Counted from the stretch's first letter, positions 1-9,091 are shown. The stretch is 64,000 nt of DNA from Sphingomonadaceae bacterium (GCA_947473355.1 CANJCQ010000009.1:1-64000); one strand, 5' to 3'. A program made the numbers and translations. Notes: generated by a model from the letters alone, not told the origin.

Positions 1-150
1 AAAGGCAAACTCTCGGCACGCTTCGCCGCTGTTCGCGTGCGTGTCGCAGACGGGCCACCGCAGCGGATCCACGATATGGGCGCTCAGCACTTGCCAGGCG
101 AGGAAGTCTGGCTCGTGGGCGAGCATCGCACGACCGGCGAGCGCAAGTTC
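1..150 (+). mobile_element. IS701-type transposase remnant, cut at both ends
   Basis: Reading frame 1 on the plus strand is open from the window edge and gives a stretch with the motif HLPGEEVWLVGEHR followed by TGERKF. I recognise this as the part of IS701-family DDE transposases that lies before the usual YYLSNLPADT segment. After about base 150 the resemblance stops: the frame continues as unrelated residues and ends at the TAG at 217-219. The expected downstream transposase part (the QAHQQLKEELGLDHFEG region) is missing. This looks like a deletion-junction remnant whose other side is astD on the opposite strand. The left part of the element lies outside the window, so its inner size is unknown. 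The family assignment is from memory of the motif, without a search. Confidence 0.65.
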
Positions 151-1562
151 GCCTCGCGAAAGCCGGCGCCAATAGTGGCGCGCGGTTGCTCCATTTCTGC
201 AGAAGTCACTGGATAGGCGCTGTAGTCTGCGGCGTAAAATCCGCTTGGGCGATGGTTTCCTGACAGACCGATGCCGCCGAAGGGTGCGCCAGGCGATGAG
301 CCGATGGTCGGCCGGTTCCAGTTGATTGTACCAGCCCGGATGTTAGCCCAGAAGCGGTTGTATTCCTGAGGGTTTCCGCCGATCAGCGCTGCTGCAAGGC
401 CAAAACGCGTGTTGTTCGCTTCGGCAATCGCCAGATCGAAATCGTCAACCCGAACGACCTGGAGGATCGGGCCGAACAGTTCCACATCCGGGCGCTCGGC
501 CATTGCTGTGGTGTCGATGATGGCCGGCGAGAGGAACGGCAAGTCGCCCTTGGTGCGCACCAGATGCTTGATCGCCCGGCCGCCGTTGCTGAGCATATAA
601 AGGAAGCTCTCGGTAAGACCATCGGCGGCCTCATTGTCGATCACCGGGCCCATGAAGGGCGAGGGTACATCGAGTGGCGCGCCGACGAGGATGCGGTCAG
701 CCAGGTTTTTGACCTCGGCTATGACCGCATCATACATCGAATCCTTGACGATGAGGCGCCGCGCAGCGGTGCAGCGCTGGCCCGAAGTGCTGAAGGCCGA
801 CTGCACAATCAAAACTGCCGCATCGGCGATTTTCGGCGTGTCCCAAACGATTATCGGATTGTTCCCGCCCATCTCCAGCGCGGCAATCTTGTCGGGGCGC
901 GCGGCCAGCTTGCGGTTAATTGCGATGCCGACATGGGCTGATCCGGTGAACAGCACGCCGTCGATGCCATCATGCGCCGCAAGCGCCATGCCCTCGGTTG
1001 GCCCACCGATCAGGACCTGCACCACGGCCGCCGATACGCCGGCCTTGTGGAAGCACTGGGCCAGCAGCAGACCCGTTGCCGGCGCCTTCTCACTTGGTTT
1101 GAAGACTACGACATTGCCCGCGATCAGAGCTGGAATGATATGTGAAACAGGCAGCTGTGCCGGGAAGTTGAACGGCGTTATTACCGCCATCACGCCATGC
1201 GGCTTATGTCGCAGCGCCATGGTTCCCTGGATGGCATTGTCGAGCTTGCGCTGGGCGGTGCGCTCGGCAAATGCTCGGATTGCGGCCTCTACCCTGGCAA
1301 TTACGGCCTCGACTTCGGCGCGGGCTTCCCACAGTGGTTTGCCGGTTTCTTGCGCAATAGTTTGGGCAAGGGAATCGCTCTCCTTGCGCACTTCATTGGC
1401 GAAGCGGCGGACCAATTCCATGCGTACCGACACTGATTGCGCTGCCCAGGCGGGCCAGGCGCGGCGGGCGCGTTCGACCACGCCGCCGACATCGCTGATC
1501 CTGCCGCGCCAGAATTCGGCCCCGGTCGCCGGTTCGATGGATATGATCTCGGGTTCACTCAC
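84..1562 (-). CDS. astD: N-succinylglutamate 5-semialdehyde dehydrogenase (AstD), C-terminus replaced
   Basis: NAD-dependent aldehyde dehydrogenase oxidising N-succinylglutamate semialdehyde to N-succinylglutamate in the arginine succinyltransferase (AST) pathway. At 492 residues it covers the whole ALDH fold. The general-base Glu230 lies in ALEMGGNN and the nucleophile Cys264 in SGQRCTAARR. The AstD-type ending APFGGIGLSGNHRPS followed by YAADY is clear and separates it from other ALDHs. The start is a GTG at 1562, about ten residues shorter at the N-terminus than E. coli AstD. The last ~22 residues (471-492) do not look like AstD: they are encoded antisense to the transposase remnant at 1-150, so the native end near ATIGAGFR has been lost and a chance tail used. 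astA, astB and astC are not in the window. Activity is likely, because the catalytic core is complete. Confidence 0.9.
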   Translation of the reverse strand: MSEPEIISIEPATGAEFWRGRISDVGGVVERARRAWPAWAAQSVSVRMELVRRFANEVRKESDSLAQTIAQETGKPLWEARAEVEAVIARVEAAIRAFAERTAQRKLDNAIQGTMALRHKPHGVMAVITPFNFPAQLPVSHIIPALIAGNVVVFKPSEKAPATGLLLAQCFHKAGVSAAVVQVLIGGPTEGMALAAHDGIDGVLFTGSAHVGIAINRKLAARPDKIAALEMGGNNPIIVWDTPKIADAAVLIVQSAFSTSGQRCTAARRLIVKDSMYDAVIAEVKNLADRILVGAPLDVPSPFMGPVIDNEAADGLTESFLYMLSNGGRAIKHLVRTKGDLPFLSPAIIDTTAMAERPDVELFGPILQVVRVDDFDLAIAEANNTRFGLAAALIGGNPQEYNRFWANIRAGTINWNRPTIGSSPGAPFGGIGLSGNHRPSGFYAADYSAYPVTSAEMEQPRATIGAGFREANLRSPVVRCSPTSQTSSPGKC

Positions 1563-1635
1563 GCGGGTTGTTCGGTTCCATATGATTTCATGGGCACATG
1601 CACCATAAACGAGAAAAAGTCGGTTAATGAAAGTC

Positions 1636-3081
1636 CTATGGCATAGGGGAGATTACTGAATTGCTGCCATTTTGCGCGAAATGTCCTTCCGCAACAGGCG
1701 CTTCGCCCAGCGCCTGACCCAGCTGGCGGATAGCCGCGACCTTGTCGGCGAGTGGTGACCAGTCGTCGTTAATGTCAATGGCAGCCCAGATTCGTTCGAC
1801 CTCTTCGATCACCAGTGTCGGCGGACCTGCCTCGCTCCAAAGGCCATCTGCCTCACCTTCGACCGGTTGATAATCCGCCAGCAGCGCGCCAAATTCGTCC
1901 TCCGGCGGATTACGCCCGCCGCGATGCGCAAAGAACAGCGCGTCGGGTCCCAATGCCGCGTCATGCATATGTTGTTCGGCGGCAGCGAGCAGCGCCAGAT
2001 CGGTTTCGGTGCCGTGCGGCTCCACGCCCAGTCGCCACAGGAAACGCCGCACCAGCGCGCTCTGGAACAGCCCGCCAAACCGCTCAAGCGCGAAGACCAG
2101 CGGCTCTGTCTCGGCAAGTTGGCGAAGTGCCACGGCAAGCTGGCCGCAGTTCCAGTGAATCGCTTCGCCCTGGCGCCCGAAACTGTAGAGCCCGCTATGG
2201 TCGAAATAGGCGGCGGTGAAGCTCGGGTCCCACAATGGCAGCCAGCGCCATGGGCCATAGTCGAAACTTTCCCCTGAAATATTCATGTTGTCGGAATTGA
2301 GCACTCCGTGAACAAAGCCCGCAACCATATAGCTCGCGGCGAGATCGGCGAGGCGCTCGACTACCTGATGCAGCAGGATGACCGCCGGTTCATCGCGGCC
2401 TGGCGCATCTTCGGGCGGCAAAGGCCCCGGGAAATTTTCGAGGCAATAGGCAACGAGTTGCTTCATCTCCTCGGGCTTGCGCAGTGCCGCCAGCCGCTGG
2501 AATGTGCCGATGCGGATATGGCCATGGCTGAGCCGGACCAGCACTGCCGAGCGGGTCGGCGAAGGTTCGTCGCCGCGCCATAGCTCCTCGCCGGTTTCGA
2601 TCACCGAGAATGTCTTGCTGGTGTTCACCCCCAGTGCCTCGAGCATTTCGGTGGCCAGAATCTCGCGCACTGCGCCCTTCAGCGTAAGGCGGCCATCGCC
2701 CTGCCGGCTCCACGGGGTCTGGCCGGAGCCCTTGGTTCCGAGATCGAGCAGCCGGTCGGATCCATCGCGCAATTGGGCAAACAGGAAACCCCGTCCGTCG
2801 CCAAGCTCGGGGTTATAATTGCGGAACTGGTGGCCGTGGTAGCGCTGCGCTAGCGGCTCGGGGAGATTGCCGCGCAAGGGGTCAAAATGGCCGAAATGCC
2901 GGAGCCACTCCTCATCGCTCAGTCCGGACAGCCCGACCGCGCCCGCCCAGCGGTCATTGCGGAAGCGCAAGATATGGCGAGGGAAGTCCGCCGCGCGCAC
3001 GGCGTCGGCGATCCAGTCACTCAGATTGGCAATAAGCGGATCTGGCCGATAGGGTGAAGCTTGCGGTTCTGAGCGCATCAA
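1636..3081 (-). CDS. selO: SelO/YdiU-family protein AMPylase (pseudokinase fold)
   Basis: 481 residues of the SelO (YdiU, UPF0061) family. These proteins have a kinase fold but bind ATP in a flipped orientation and transfer AMP to Ser/Thr/Tyr of target proteins, a role tied to oxidative-stress responses. The family block LDLGTKGSGQTPWSRQGDGR sits at residues 112-131, followed by LKGAVRE and the HGVLNSDNMNISGE metal/nucleotide-binding segment. Length matches bacterial members. The C-terminus ends in SNSVISPMP and has neither the cysteine nor the selenocysteine found in some homologues, so a terminal redox switch is not expected. It is transcribed toward astD with about 70 bp between them and diverges from the hydrolase at 3144. 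Confidence 0.93.
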   Translation of the reverse strand: MMRSEPQASPYRPDPLIANLSDWIADAVRAADFPRHILRFRNDRWAGAVGLSGLSDEEWLRHFGHFDPLRGNLPEPLAQRYHGHQFRNYNPELGDGRGFLFAQLRDGSDRLLDLGTKGSGQTPWSRQGDGRLTLKGAVREILATEMLEALGVNTSKTFSVIETGEELWRGDEPSPTRSAVLVRLSHGHIRIGTFQRLAALRKPEEMKQLVAYCLENFPGPLPPEDAPGRDEPAVILLHQVVERLADLAASYMVAGFVHGVLNSDNMNISGESFDYGPWRWLPLWDPSFTAAYFDHSGLYSFGRQGEAIHWNCGQLAVALRQLAETEPLVFALERFGGLFQSALVRRFLWRLGVEPHGTETDLALLAAAEQHMHDAALGPDALFFAHRGGRNPPEDEFGALLADYQPVEGEADGLWSEAGPPTLVIEEVERIWAAIDINDDWSPLADKVAAIRQLGQALGEAPVAEGHFAQNGSNSVISPMP

Positions 3082-3143
3082 GCGATAGTGGAGGTTAAGT
3101 GTTTGCCTTGCAAGCGGGGCGACGGGGATGCAGGGTCGATCAA

Positions 3144-4001
3144 ATGGCAGATTTCACGGATCGTTACTGGGAGAGCCGGGACGGGCTCAAACTGCATTAT
3201 CGTGATTATCCGGGCCGAGAGGATCGGCCACCCGTGCTGTGCCTGCCGGGCCTGACTCGTAATGCGCGGGATTTCGAAGCACTTGCAGCCCGGCTCTGCG
3301 GAGAATGGCGGGTCGTCTGCCCAGACATGCGCGGCCGCGGCGATAGCGCCTATGCCAAGGATTCGGCGACCTACAATCCGATGCAATATGTCGATGACGT
3401 ATCGCTGCTGTTCGAGGCGGCGGGGCTGGACCAGGTGGTCATCATCGGCACTTCGCTGGGAGGCCTCATGACCTTGGCAATGGCGATGGCTATGCCACAG
3501 CGCATCGCCGCAGCCGTGCTCAACGATATCGGGCCGGTGATCGAACCCGCCGGGCTGGAGCGGATCCGCGACTATGTTGGTCAGGGTCGCAGCTTTTCGA
3601 CCTGGATGCATGCGGCTCGCGCGGTGCAGGAGATTCAGGGCTCTGCCTTTCCGGACTATCAGATCGCCGACTGGCTGGTTGCGGCCAAGCGGACCATGAC
3701 GCTGGGCGGCAATGGCCGGATCGTTTTCGATTATGACATGAAGATCGCCGAGCCACTGGCTAAAATGGATATCAACGCCCAGGTCGACCTTTGGCCAGGC
3801 ATCGATGGTCTGGCCGATAAACCCGTGCTGACGATTCGCGGTGCGCTGTCCGATCTCCTGTCAGCCGAAACACTCAATAAGATGCAGCAACGCTTGCCGG
3901 AGTCGGAGGCAGTAACGATCAACAATGTCGGCCACGCGCCCAGCCTCGGCGAGCCCGAAGCGATTGCCGCGATCGACCGACTGCTGGCCCGGGTCGGCTG
4001 A
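3144..4001 (+). CDS. alpha/beta-fold hydrolase
   Basis: About 285 residues with the canonical alpha/beta-hydrolase order: an HGxP-like CLPGLTRN loop near the start, the nucleophile elbow GTSLGG around residue 108, an acidic residue in GALSDLLS, and the catalytic His in NVGHAPSL near the C-terminus. The substrate cannot be told; close families include small-molecule esterases and haloalkane-dehalogenase-like enzymes. I prefer the ATG at 3144 because homologues begin close to the DRYWESRDG segment. An upstream GTG at 3099 with a GGAGGT before it is also open and would add 15 residues. It is divergent from selO, and the glycosyltransferase follows 17 bp later in the same direction, so the two may be co-transcribed. 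Confidence 0.85.
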   Translation: MADFTDRYWESRDGLKLHYRDYPGREDRPPVLCLPGLTRNARDFEALAARLCGEWRVVCPDMRGRGDSAYAKDSATYNPMQYVDDVSLLFEAAGLDQVVIIGTSLGGLMTLAMAMAMPQRIAAAVLNDIGPVIEPAGLERIRDYVGQGRSFSTWMHAARAVQEIQGSAFPDYQIADWLVAAKRTMTLGGNGRIVFDYDMKIAEPLAKMDINAQVDLWPGIDGLADKPVLTIRGALSDLLSAETLNKMQQRLPESEAVTINNVGHAPSLGEPEAIAAIDRLLARVG

Positions 4002-4018
4002 CTGCGGAATCTGATCCT

Positions 4019-5146
4019 TTGCGCTTTTTGCATCTCCATTCGAGCTTTCATGCCGGCGGCAAGGAATTGCGTGCCGCCAAGCTGATCAATGCCTTTGGCA
4101 GGCGCGTGTCGCACACCATTGTCTCGGCTCAGCCTGAGGCGCTGGGTGCTGCCTCGGCAATCGACAGCAAGATCGACGTCGACTATCCCGGCGACTTCCC
4201 GCCACTCGCGGGCGCGCCGCTGCCTGGCCGATTACAACGTCTGGCCCAGGCCCTTGCCGGCTTCGATCTGGTGCTAACCTACAATTGGGGGGCTATGGAC
4301 GGGGTCATGGCGCATACCTTGTTTGGCAAGAAGCTTGGCCTGCCGCCGCTCGTGCACCATGAAGACGGTTTCAACGAAGACGAAGCAAATAGGCTGAAAA
4401 GCTCGCGCAACTGGTATCGCCGGATTGCACTTGGGCGCGCTTCAGCGCTGGTGGTGCCCTCGCAGCGGCTCGAGGCCATCGCGCTCGGGGTTTGGCAGCA
4501 GCCAAGCTGGCGGGTGCAGCGCATCGCCAACGGCATCGACACGGCGGCCTATCGCGCCAAGCCCCCACGCGATGTGCTGCCTCGCCTGATCAAGCGGCCG
4601 GGCGAGCTGTGGCTGGGCACTCTGGCGGGGCTCCGCGCCGTCAAGGACCTGCCCGCCATGGTTCGCGCATTTTCCGGCCTGCCCGAGGAATGGCAACTGG
4701 TGATCCTGGGCGATGGGCCAGAGCGTGAGGCAATTGCTGCCGAGGCCATGCGGCTGAATCTGGCCCACCGGGTCCACCTGCCCGGATTTGTCGCCGATCC
4801 GGCCAAGGCATGTGGATTGTTTGATCTGTTCGCCCTGTCATCGCGCAGCGAGCAGTTTCCGATCTCAGTGGTCGAGGCGATGGCGACCGGTCTGGCGATT
4901 GCCGCTCCGGCGGTCGGAGATATTGCGGGAATGGTGGCTGACGTGAACCGGCGGTTCATAACGCTGCCCGGCGACGAGGCTGCGTTCGGCGCAGCCATGC
5001 TCGAGTTGGCCAAGGATCAGAAACTGCGCCAGTTGATCGGCTCAGCCAATCGCGAAAAGGCTTTCCGTGAATATGATGGCAATGCCATGATCAATGCCTA
5101 TCGCGCGGTCTATTCCGGGGCCATGCAGCGCGACATGCCTCGCTAG
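4019..5146 (+). CDS. glycosyltransferase family 4-like protein
   Basis: 375 residues with the two-Rossmann GT-B layout. The N-terminal half opens with FLHLHSSFHAGGKELRAAKL, a donor-independent acceptor domain containing the GG loop. The C-terminal half has RIANGID, GDGPERE, the long HLPGF stretch and SEQFPISVVEAMATGL, which is the EX7E-type nucleotide-sugar-binding motif of family GT4. It probably transfers a sugar to a lipid or polysaccharide acceptor at the cytoplasmic membrane; acceptor and donor are unknown. The start is a TTG at 4019 with no better ATG nearby, and the motif at residue 3 onward shows that the start is essentially correct. It follows the alpha/beta hydrolase and is not in a recognisable polysaccharide cluster. 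Confidence 0.88.
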   Translation: MRFLHLHSSFHAGGKELRAAKLINAFGRRVSHTIVSAQPEALGAASAIDSKIDVDYPGDFPPLAGAPLPGRLQRLAQALAGFDLVLTYNWGAMDGVMAHTLFGKKLGLPPLVHHEDGFNEDEANRLKSSRNWYRRIALGRASALVVPSQRLEAIALGVWQQPSWRVQRIANGIDTAAYRAKPPRDVLPRLIKRPGELWLGTLAGLRAVKDLPAMVRAFSGLPEEWQLVILGDGPEREAIAAEAMRLNLAHRVHLPGFVADPAKACGLFDLFALSSRSEQFPISVVEAMATGLAIAAPAVGDIAGMVADVNRRFITLPGDEAAFGAAMLELAKDQKLRQLIGSANREKAFREYDGNAMINAYRAVYSGAMQRDMPR

Positions 5147-5274
5147 ATCGTTAATTGCCGCTTCACCACTGTGGGCGCAGCGATCATAGCCATTGAAATG
5201 GTTTCCCCAATCGTTAAACAGCCCGGAAATCCATCAGACCGGCAATCTGCCCGGCAACTTTGAAGGCACCCGCA

Positions 5275-6030
5275 TTGGCCTTGCGTCCCAGCAGCCCCAG
5301 TAATCGTGACGATCAGCTTGCCAAGCGCCAGGCCGCGCAGCAGGACGTGTTCCTGCGCGAAGTCGATGATGCGCTGCGCCAGGATGAAATGCTGGGAGCG
5401 TTCAAGAATTATGGTCGGCAGATTGGCTTGGTCGTTGCACTCGGGCTTGCGATTTTTGCTGGGGTGCTTTGGTGGAATCATTATCAGGCTTCGCAATCGG
5501 GCGGGCGCGGTGAACAGCTGACTCTTGCGCTCGATAATGTCGATCAGGGCAAGCTGGAACCGGCTGACAAGCAATTGCAAACACTTGCGCAGGAATCCGC
5601 GCCCGGGCCAAAGGCCGCAGCGCAGTTGATGCGCGCAGGCATTGCCTTGAAGCAAGGCAAGCAAGCCGACGCGATCAAACTCTATGCTGCCGTTTCGGCG
5701 GACACATCGGCGCCGAAGCCCTATCGCGACCTCGCGGCGATCCGTGAAGTCGCTGCCAATTTCGATGCCATGCCGCCGCAGCAAGTGATCGACCGCCTCA
5801 AGCCGCTTGCCGTTCCCGGCAATGCCTGGTTCGGCAGCGCCGGCGAACTGGTTGGCATGGCCTATCTCAAGCAGGGAAATACGGCGCTCGCCGGCCCACT
5901 GTTTGCCGCCATCGCCCGCGACAAGGATGCGCCCGAATCTTTGCGCAACCGGGTTCGGCAACTGGCTGGGCTGCTTGGTGTCGACGCCATCGACGATACG
6001 GCCAAGGCCGCCGGCGTGGCGCAGCGCTGA
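5275..6030 (+). CDS. YfgM-like inner-membrane TPR protein
   Basis: About 251 residues: a short charged cytosolic N-terminus (QQDVFLREVDDALRQDEM), one transmembrane helix (IGLVVALGLAIFAGVLWW), then a periplasmic alpha-helical tetratricopeptide-like domain. This is the architecture of YfgM/TPR_21 proteins, which work with the SecYEG-PpiD periplasmic chaperone network and are typically encoded just upstream of bamB, as here (25 bp before it). Start choice: a TTG at 5275 gives MALRPSSPS and has GAAGG eight bases upstream; a second TTG at 5260 would add five residues. No ATG fits before the conserved part. The C-terminal residues after the last helix pair are variable. Confidence 0.85.
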   Translation: MALRPSSPSNRDDQLAKRQAAQQDVFLREVDDALRQDEMLGAFKNYGRQIGLVVALGLAIFAGVLWWNHYQASQSGGRGEQLTLALDNVDQGKLEPADKQLQTLAQESAPGPKAAAQLMRAGIALKQGKQADAIKLYAAVSADTSAPKPYRDLAAIREVAANFDAMPPQQVIDRLKPLAVPGNAWFGSAGELVGMAYLKQGNTALAGPLFAAIARDKDAPESLRNRVRQLAGLLGVDAIDDTAKAAGVAQR

Positions 6031-6055
6031 ACCCCGGACTGACGAGGAAACAAGC

Positions 6056-7414
6056 ATGATCTCCAAAATCCGCACACGTCGCTTCGCTGGGCCGTTAGTG
6101 CTGGCCATGGCCCTGACCATGTCAATGACCCTGTCGGGTTGCGGCATTTTCGGCGGCGGCAAGGGCGGGCCGAAAACGCCCACAGTCGGCAATCGCATTC
6201 CGATCCTTTCGCACATCGATACTGCGGCGAATGTCGATCCCGCGCTTGCATTTGTGGAAGTGCTGCTCCCGCCTGCGGAAACCAACGCCGATTGGGCTCA
6301 AGCCGGCGGCACTGCCGACAAGAGCTATGGCCATCCCGCTCTTGCGGAAAGCCCCCGCCGGATATGGAATGTCGGCATCGCTGGTTCGAGCAACAAGCGC
6401 CGGCTGGCAGCCTCGCCGGTGATCGGCGGCGGCAAGCTGTTCGTGATGGATACCAATGGCGTGGTGAGCGCATTCGACGCCGCAACCGGCGGGCGAAGCT
6501 GGCAGCGCGGGTTCCGGGTTTCGGGCAAGACAGACAGCTCAGTATTCGGCGGCGGCGCCTCCTATGACGATGGACATGTCTATGTCACTACCGGGCTTGG
6601 CGAAGTAGCAGCGCTCGACGCAGCGACAGGCAACCAGTTATGGACTGCCAAGCCGGCCGGGCCGCTGCGCGGTTCACCGACCATTGCCTTCGGCTCAGTC
6701 TATGTCATGACCCAGGACAACCGCATCCATGCGCTGAATGCCGCAGACGGCAAGCCCCTGTGGGCCGAATCGGGTTCGTCGGGCCAGACTGGCGTGTTCG
6801 GCGTGGCGGCTCCGGCAGCCGGTGCAGGAACAGTGATTGCTGGCTACAGCACAGGCGAAATTTCGGCCTACCGCTATGAAAATGGCCGGACGCTGTGGTC
6901 TGACGCGCTGGCGCGTACTTCGATTTCCACCCAGGTCGGCGTGCTGACCGATCTCGATGCCGATCCGATCATCGATTCAGGGAGGGTCTATGCGCTGGGC
7001 CAGGGCGGCCGTATGGCGGCATATGAACTGGTCAGTGGCCAGCGCATCTGGGAGCTCAATCTTGCCGGGATTTCCACGCCGGCAGTTGCGGGCGACTGGA
7101 TTTTCACGCTTACCGACGATGGCCGCCTGCTGTGCATCGCGCGCACCAGCGGCAAGGTGCGCTGGATGACCCAGCTGGCGCGTTTCAAGAACGAGAAGAA
7201 AAAGAAGAACCCCATCTTCTGGACCGGTCCGGTTCTTGCGGGTGGCCGTTTGTGGCTGGGCAATTCGCGCGGCGAAATCGTTTCTGCCGATGTCAGTGAC
7301 GGCAAGTTGCGCGCATTTGACCGCCTTGGTGGCAGTATCTCGCTGGCACCGGTGGTGGCGGGCGGCGTGCTCTACTATCTCGACGATAGCGGCAAGATCA
7401 CCGCCTTCCGCTAA
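6056..7414 (+). CDS. bamB: outer-membrane assembly lipoprotein BamB
   Basis: 452 residues. A lipoprotein signal peptide ends in the lipobox LSGC with the lipidated Cys29. The mature part is a PQQ-type eight-bladed beta-propeller with repeated motifs such as VVSAFDAATG, EVAALDAATGNQLW, RIHALNAADGKPLW and GRMAAYELVSGQRIW. BamB is the propeller subunit of the Bam complex that folds beta-barrel proteins into the outer membrane. The ATG at 6056 has GAGGAAAC a few bases upstream. It lies directly after the YfgM-like gene in a likely operon. In many alphaproteobacteria der follows bamB; here a methyltransferase-like membrane protein follows instead. BamD is encoded separately at 56.9 kb in this window. 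Confidence 0.95.
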   Translation: MISKIRTRRFAGPLVLAMALTMSMTLSGCGIFGGGKGGPKTPTVGNRIPILSHIDTAANVDPALAFVEVLLPPAETNADWAQAGGTADKSYGHPALAESPRRIWNVGIAGSSNKRRLAASPVIGGGKLFVMDTNGVVSAFDAATGGRSWQRGFRVSGKTDSSVFGGGASYDDGHVYVTTGLGEVAALDAATGNQLWTAKPAGPLRGSPTIAFGSVYVMTQDNRIHALNAADGKPLWAESGSSGQTGVFGVAAPAAGAGTVIAGYSTGEISAYRYENGRTLWSDALARTSISTQVGVLTDLDADPIIDSGRVYALGQGGRMAAYELVSGQRIWELNLAGISTPAVAGDWIFTLTDDGRLLCIARTSGKVRWMTQLARFKNEKKKKNPIFWTGPVLAGGRLWLGNSRGEIVSADVSDGKLRAFDRLGGSISLAPVVAGGVLYYLDDSGKITAFR

Positions 7415-7451
7415 ATCCGCGCAGTTACCTTGGGCTTAACCAATTTGCCCT

Positions 7452-8822
7452 ATGGCTGCTGCCATGAGTGTGCAGCACCAGGTGCCAGTCGCAAGGCCAG
7501 TCAGCGATGTCTCGTCAGCCGTTGGCCTGGCGGGGCTGGCTGGCTTGCTGTGCTGGATCGTGATTTGTCGCCAGTGGCCTGAAATATCGCAAATGCTCGG
7601 ATTGCCCGGACCGCATGAGCGATTGTCCGGGCCCTTTGCTGCGCTTGCAGCTGTCGTGTTTTCCGGCATTCCGATGATTGCTGTGTCGCTGTTGATCGAC
7701 AAAGTGCATTTGCGTCGCAGCACCGGCATCGATTGGAAAAATCCGCGCAAATGGGGCGAAGATATCGATATCTCGATCACCAAGCTGGCCGGCCTGTGGG
7801 CGACCTGGGCGCTGATTGCTTTCATCTATTGCATCGCGCGCTGGTATTGGCGCGGGCAATATCTGTTTGCGATGGCCGTGCTGGGCGGCTTCGCGCTGCC
7901 GCTTTTGCTGCTTTCGATACCCTATGTGCTGTGGCTCGACCGGGTTCTGATCAATCCGCGCGATGGCGCCTGGCATTTCGGTGCCATGTTGATCGGCCGT
8001 GAGCCGTATGATCCAAAGGAAGTCTGGCACCATTTGCGGGCATGGGCGGTCAAGGGCTTCTTCTGCGCCTTCATGATTTCGATCCTGCCGGGCGGCTTTC
8101 AGGGTGTCGTTGAGCTTGATCTGGCCACGCTGGCCGGCGATCCGGTCCGCATTGGCACCTGGGGCGCCGAACTGCTCTTCGTCGTCGATGTCCAGATTGC
8201 CATGGTCGGCTATCTGGTGACGATGAAGCCGCTCGATGCGCAGATCCGCACCGCCAATCCGCACCTTGCTGCCTGGGTCGCGGCCTTGATCTGCTATCCG
8301 CCGTTCCTGCTGATGGGCGATGGCGGCCCGCTCAATTATCATCAGAACACCGGCGACTGGTCCATGTGGCTGAAGGATTATCCGCTGCTCTTGTGGATAT
8401 GGTGCGCCTTGCTGATCTTCCTCACGGCGATCTATGCCTGGGCGACAGTGGCATTCGGGCTACGTTTCTCCAATCTCACCTATCGCGGGGTGCTGACGAA
8501 TGGCCCTTATGCCTTCACGCGCCATCCGGCCTACCTCTCCAAAAACCTGTTCTGGTGGTTTTCGGCCATGCCCTTCATCGCCACGAGCGGATCGCTGACC
8601 GATGAAATTCGCAACACCGCACTGCTCGGCCTGATCAGTGCGGTCTATTACTGGCGGGCGAAGACCGAGGAGCGGCATTTGCTGGCCGAGGACCCGAAGT
8701 ATCGCGATTATTCGGCATGGATGCAGGAAAACGGGCTAATTACCAGCCGACTGGTGGCGCTTCGGCGGGCAATTGGCGGCCGCCGCGTCGCCTACAAAAC
8801 CTCTTCTTCGCCCACTTCGTAG
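7452..8822 (+). CDS. multi-pass membrane protein with isoprenylcysteine methyltransferase-like C-terminus
   Basis: 456 residues with roughly ten hydrophobic segments. The C-terminal ~120 residues carry the ICMT/phospholipid N-methyltransferase signature, LTNGPYAFTRHPAYLSKNLF, followed by YYWRAKTEERHLL and the DPKYRDYSAWM tail that caps the SAM-binding site in that fold. The N-terminal two thirds is a hydrophobic region I do not recognise. Likely a SAM-dependent methyltransferase acting on a small lipophilic or isoprenoid substrate in the inner membrane; the substrate is unknown. The start is ATG 7452, with ATG 7464 as an alternative. Its last 31 bases overlap the convergent monooxygenase gene. 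Confidence 0.75.
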   Translation: MAAAMSVQHQVPVARPVSDVSSAVGLAGLAGLLCWIVICRQWPEISQMLGLPGPHERLSGPFAALAAVVFSGIPMIAVSLLIDKVHLRRSTGIDWKNPRKWGEDIDISITKLAGLWATWALIAFIYCIARWYWRGQYLFAMAVLGGFALPLLLLSIPYVLWLDRVLINPRDGAWHFGAMLIGREPYDPKEVWHHLRAWAVKGFFCAFMISILPGGFQGVVELDLATLAGDPVRIGTWGAELLFVVDVQIAMVGYLVTMKPLDAQIRTANPHLAAWVAALICYPPFLLMGDGGPLNYHQNTGDWSMWLKDYPLLLWIWCALLIFLTAIYAWATVAFGLRFSNLTYRGVLTNGPYAFTRHPAYLSKNLFWWFSAMPFIATSGSLTDEIRNTALLGLISAVYYWRAKTEERHLLAEDPKYRDYSAWMQENGLITSRLVALRRAIGGRRVAYKTSSSPTS

Positions 8823-9091
8823 GCTAAAACCCGCCGCTCGCTCATCCCGTAGCCGGCTCGTTCCTGTTGCCATGCACGCATGTGGCCAGTGGTAAAATGG
8901 GCGCTCAATGCCTCGCGGCTTTCCCAGGATTCGCTGACCCGGAACAGCCCCTTCTCCAGCACATCTTCAGCATAGGCATAGCCGAGGCAACCCGGTTCGG
9001 CACGCGAGGCGGCAATGACGCGGTTCATCGCGGCCAAAGCCTCGCCGCAATGCTCCAGCGGAATCCGGAACTCGCCGATGACCACGATCAT
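8792..9091 (-). CDS. antibiotic biosynthesis monooxygenase (ABM) family protein
   Basis: About 99 residues of the small dimeric ferredoxin-like ABM fold. It opens with IVVIGEFRIP, has the middle strand EPGCLGYAYAEDV and the SESWESREALSAHF motif typical of putative quinol monooxygenases and YgiN-like proteins. The start is ATG at 9091, overlapping the gshA stop by one base (TGATG), which indicates translational coupling. The 3' end overlaps the convergent membrane methyltransferase gene by 31 bp. Substrate unknown; these proteins often act on quinols or serve detoxification. A second ABM protein is encoded after recN at 59.9 kb. Confidence 0.82.
   Translation of the reverse strand: MIVVIGEFRIPLEHCGEALAAMNRVIAASRAEPGCLGYAYAEDVLEKGLFRVSESWESREALSAHFTTGHMRAWQQERAGYGMSERRVLAYEVGEEEVL

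Noticed and set aside
1636..1680. Selenocysteine or redox Cys at the SelO C-terminus
   Set aside because: The C-terminal residues contain no Cys and no in-frame internal TGA; the normal stop is used.
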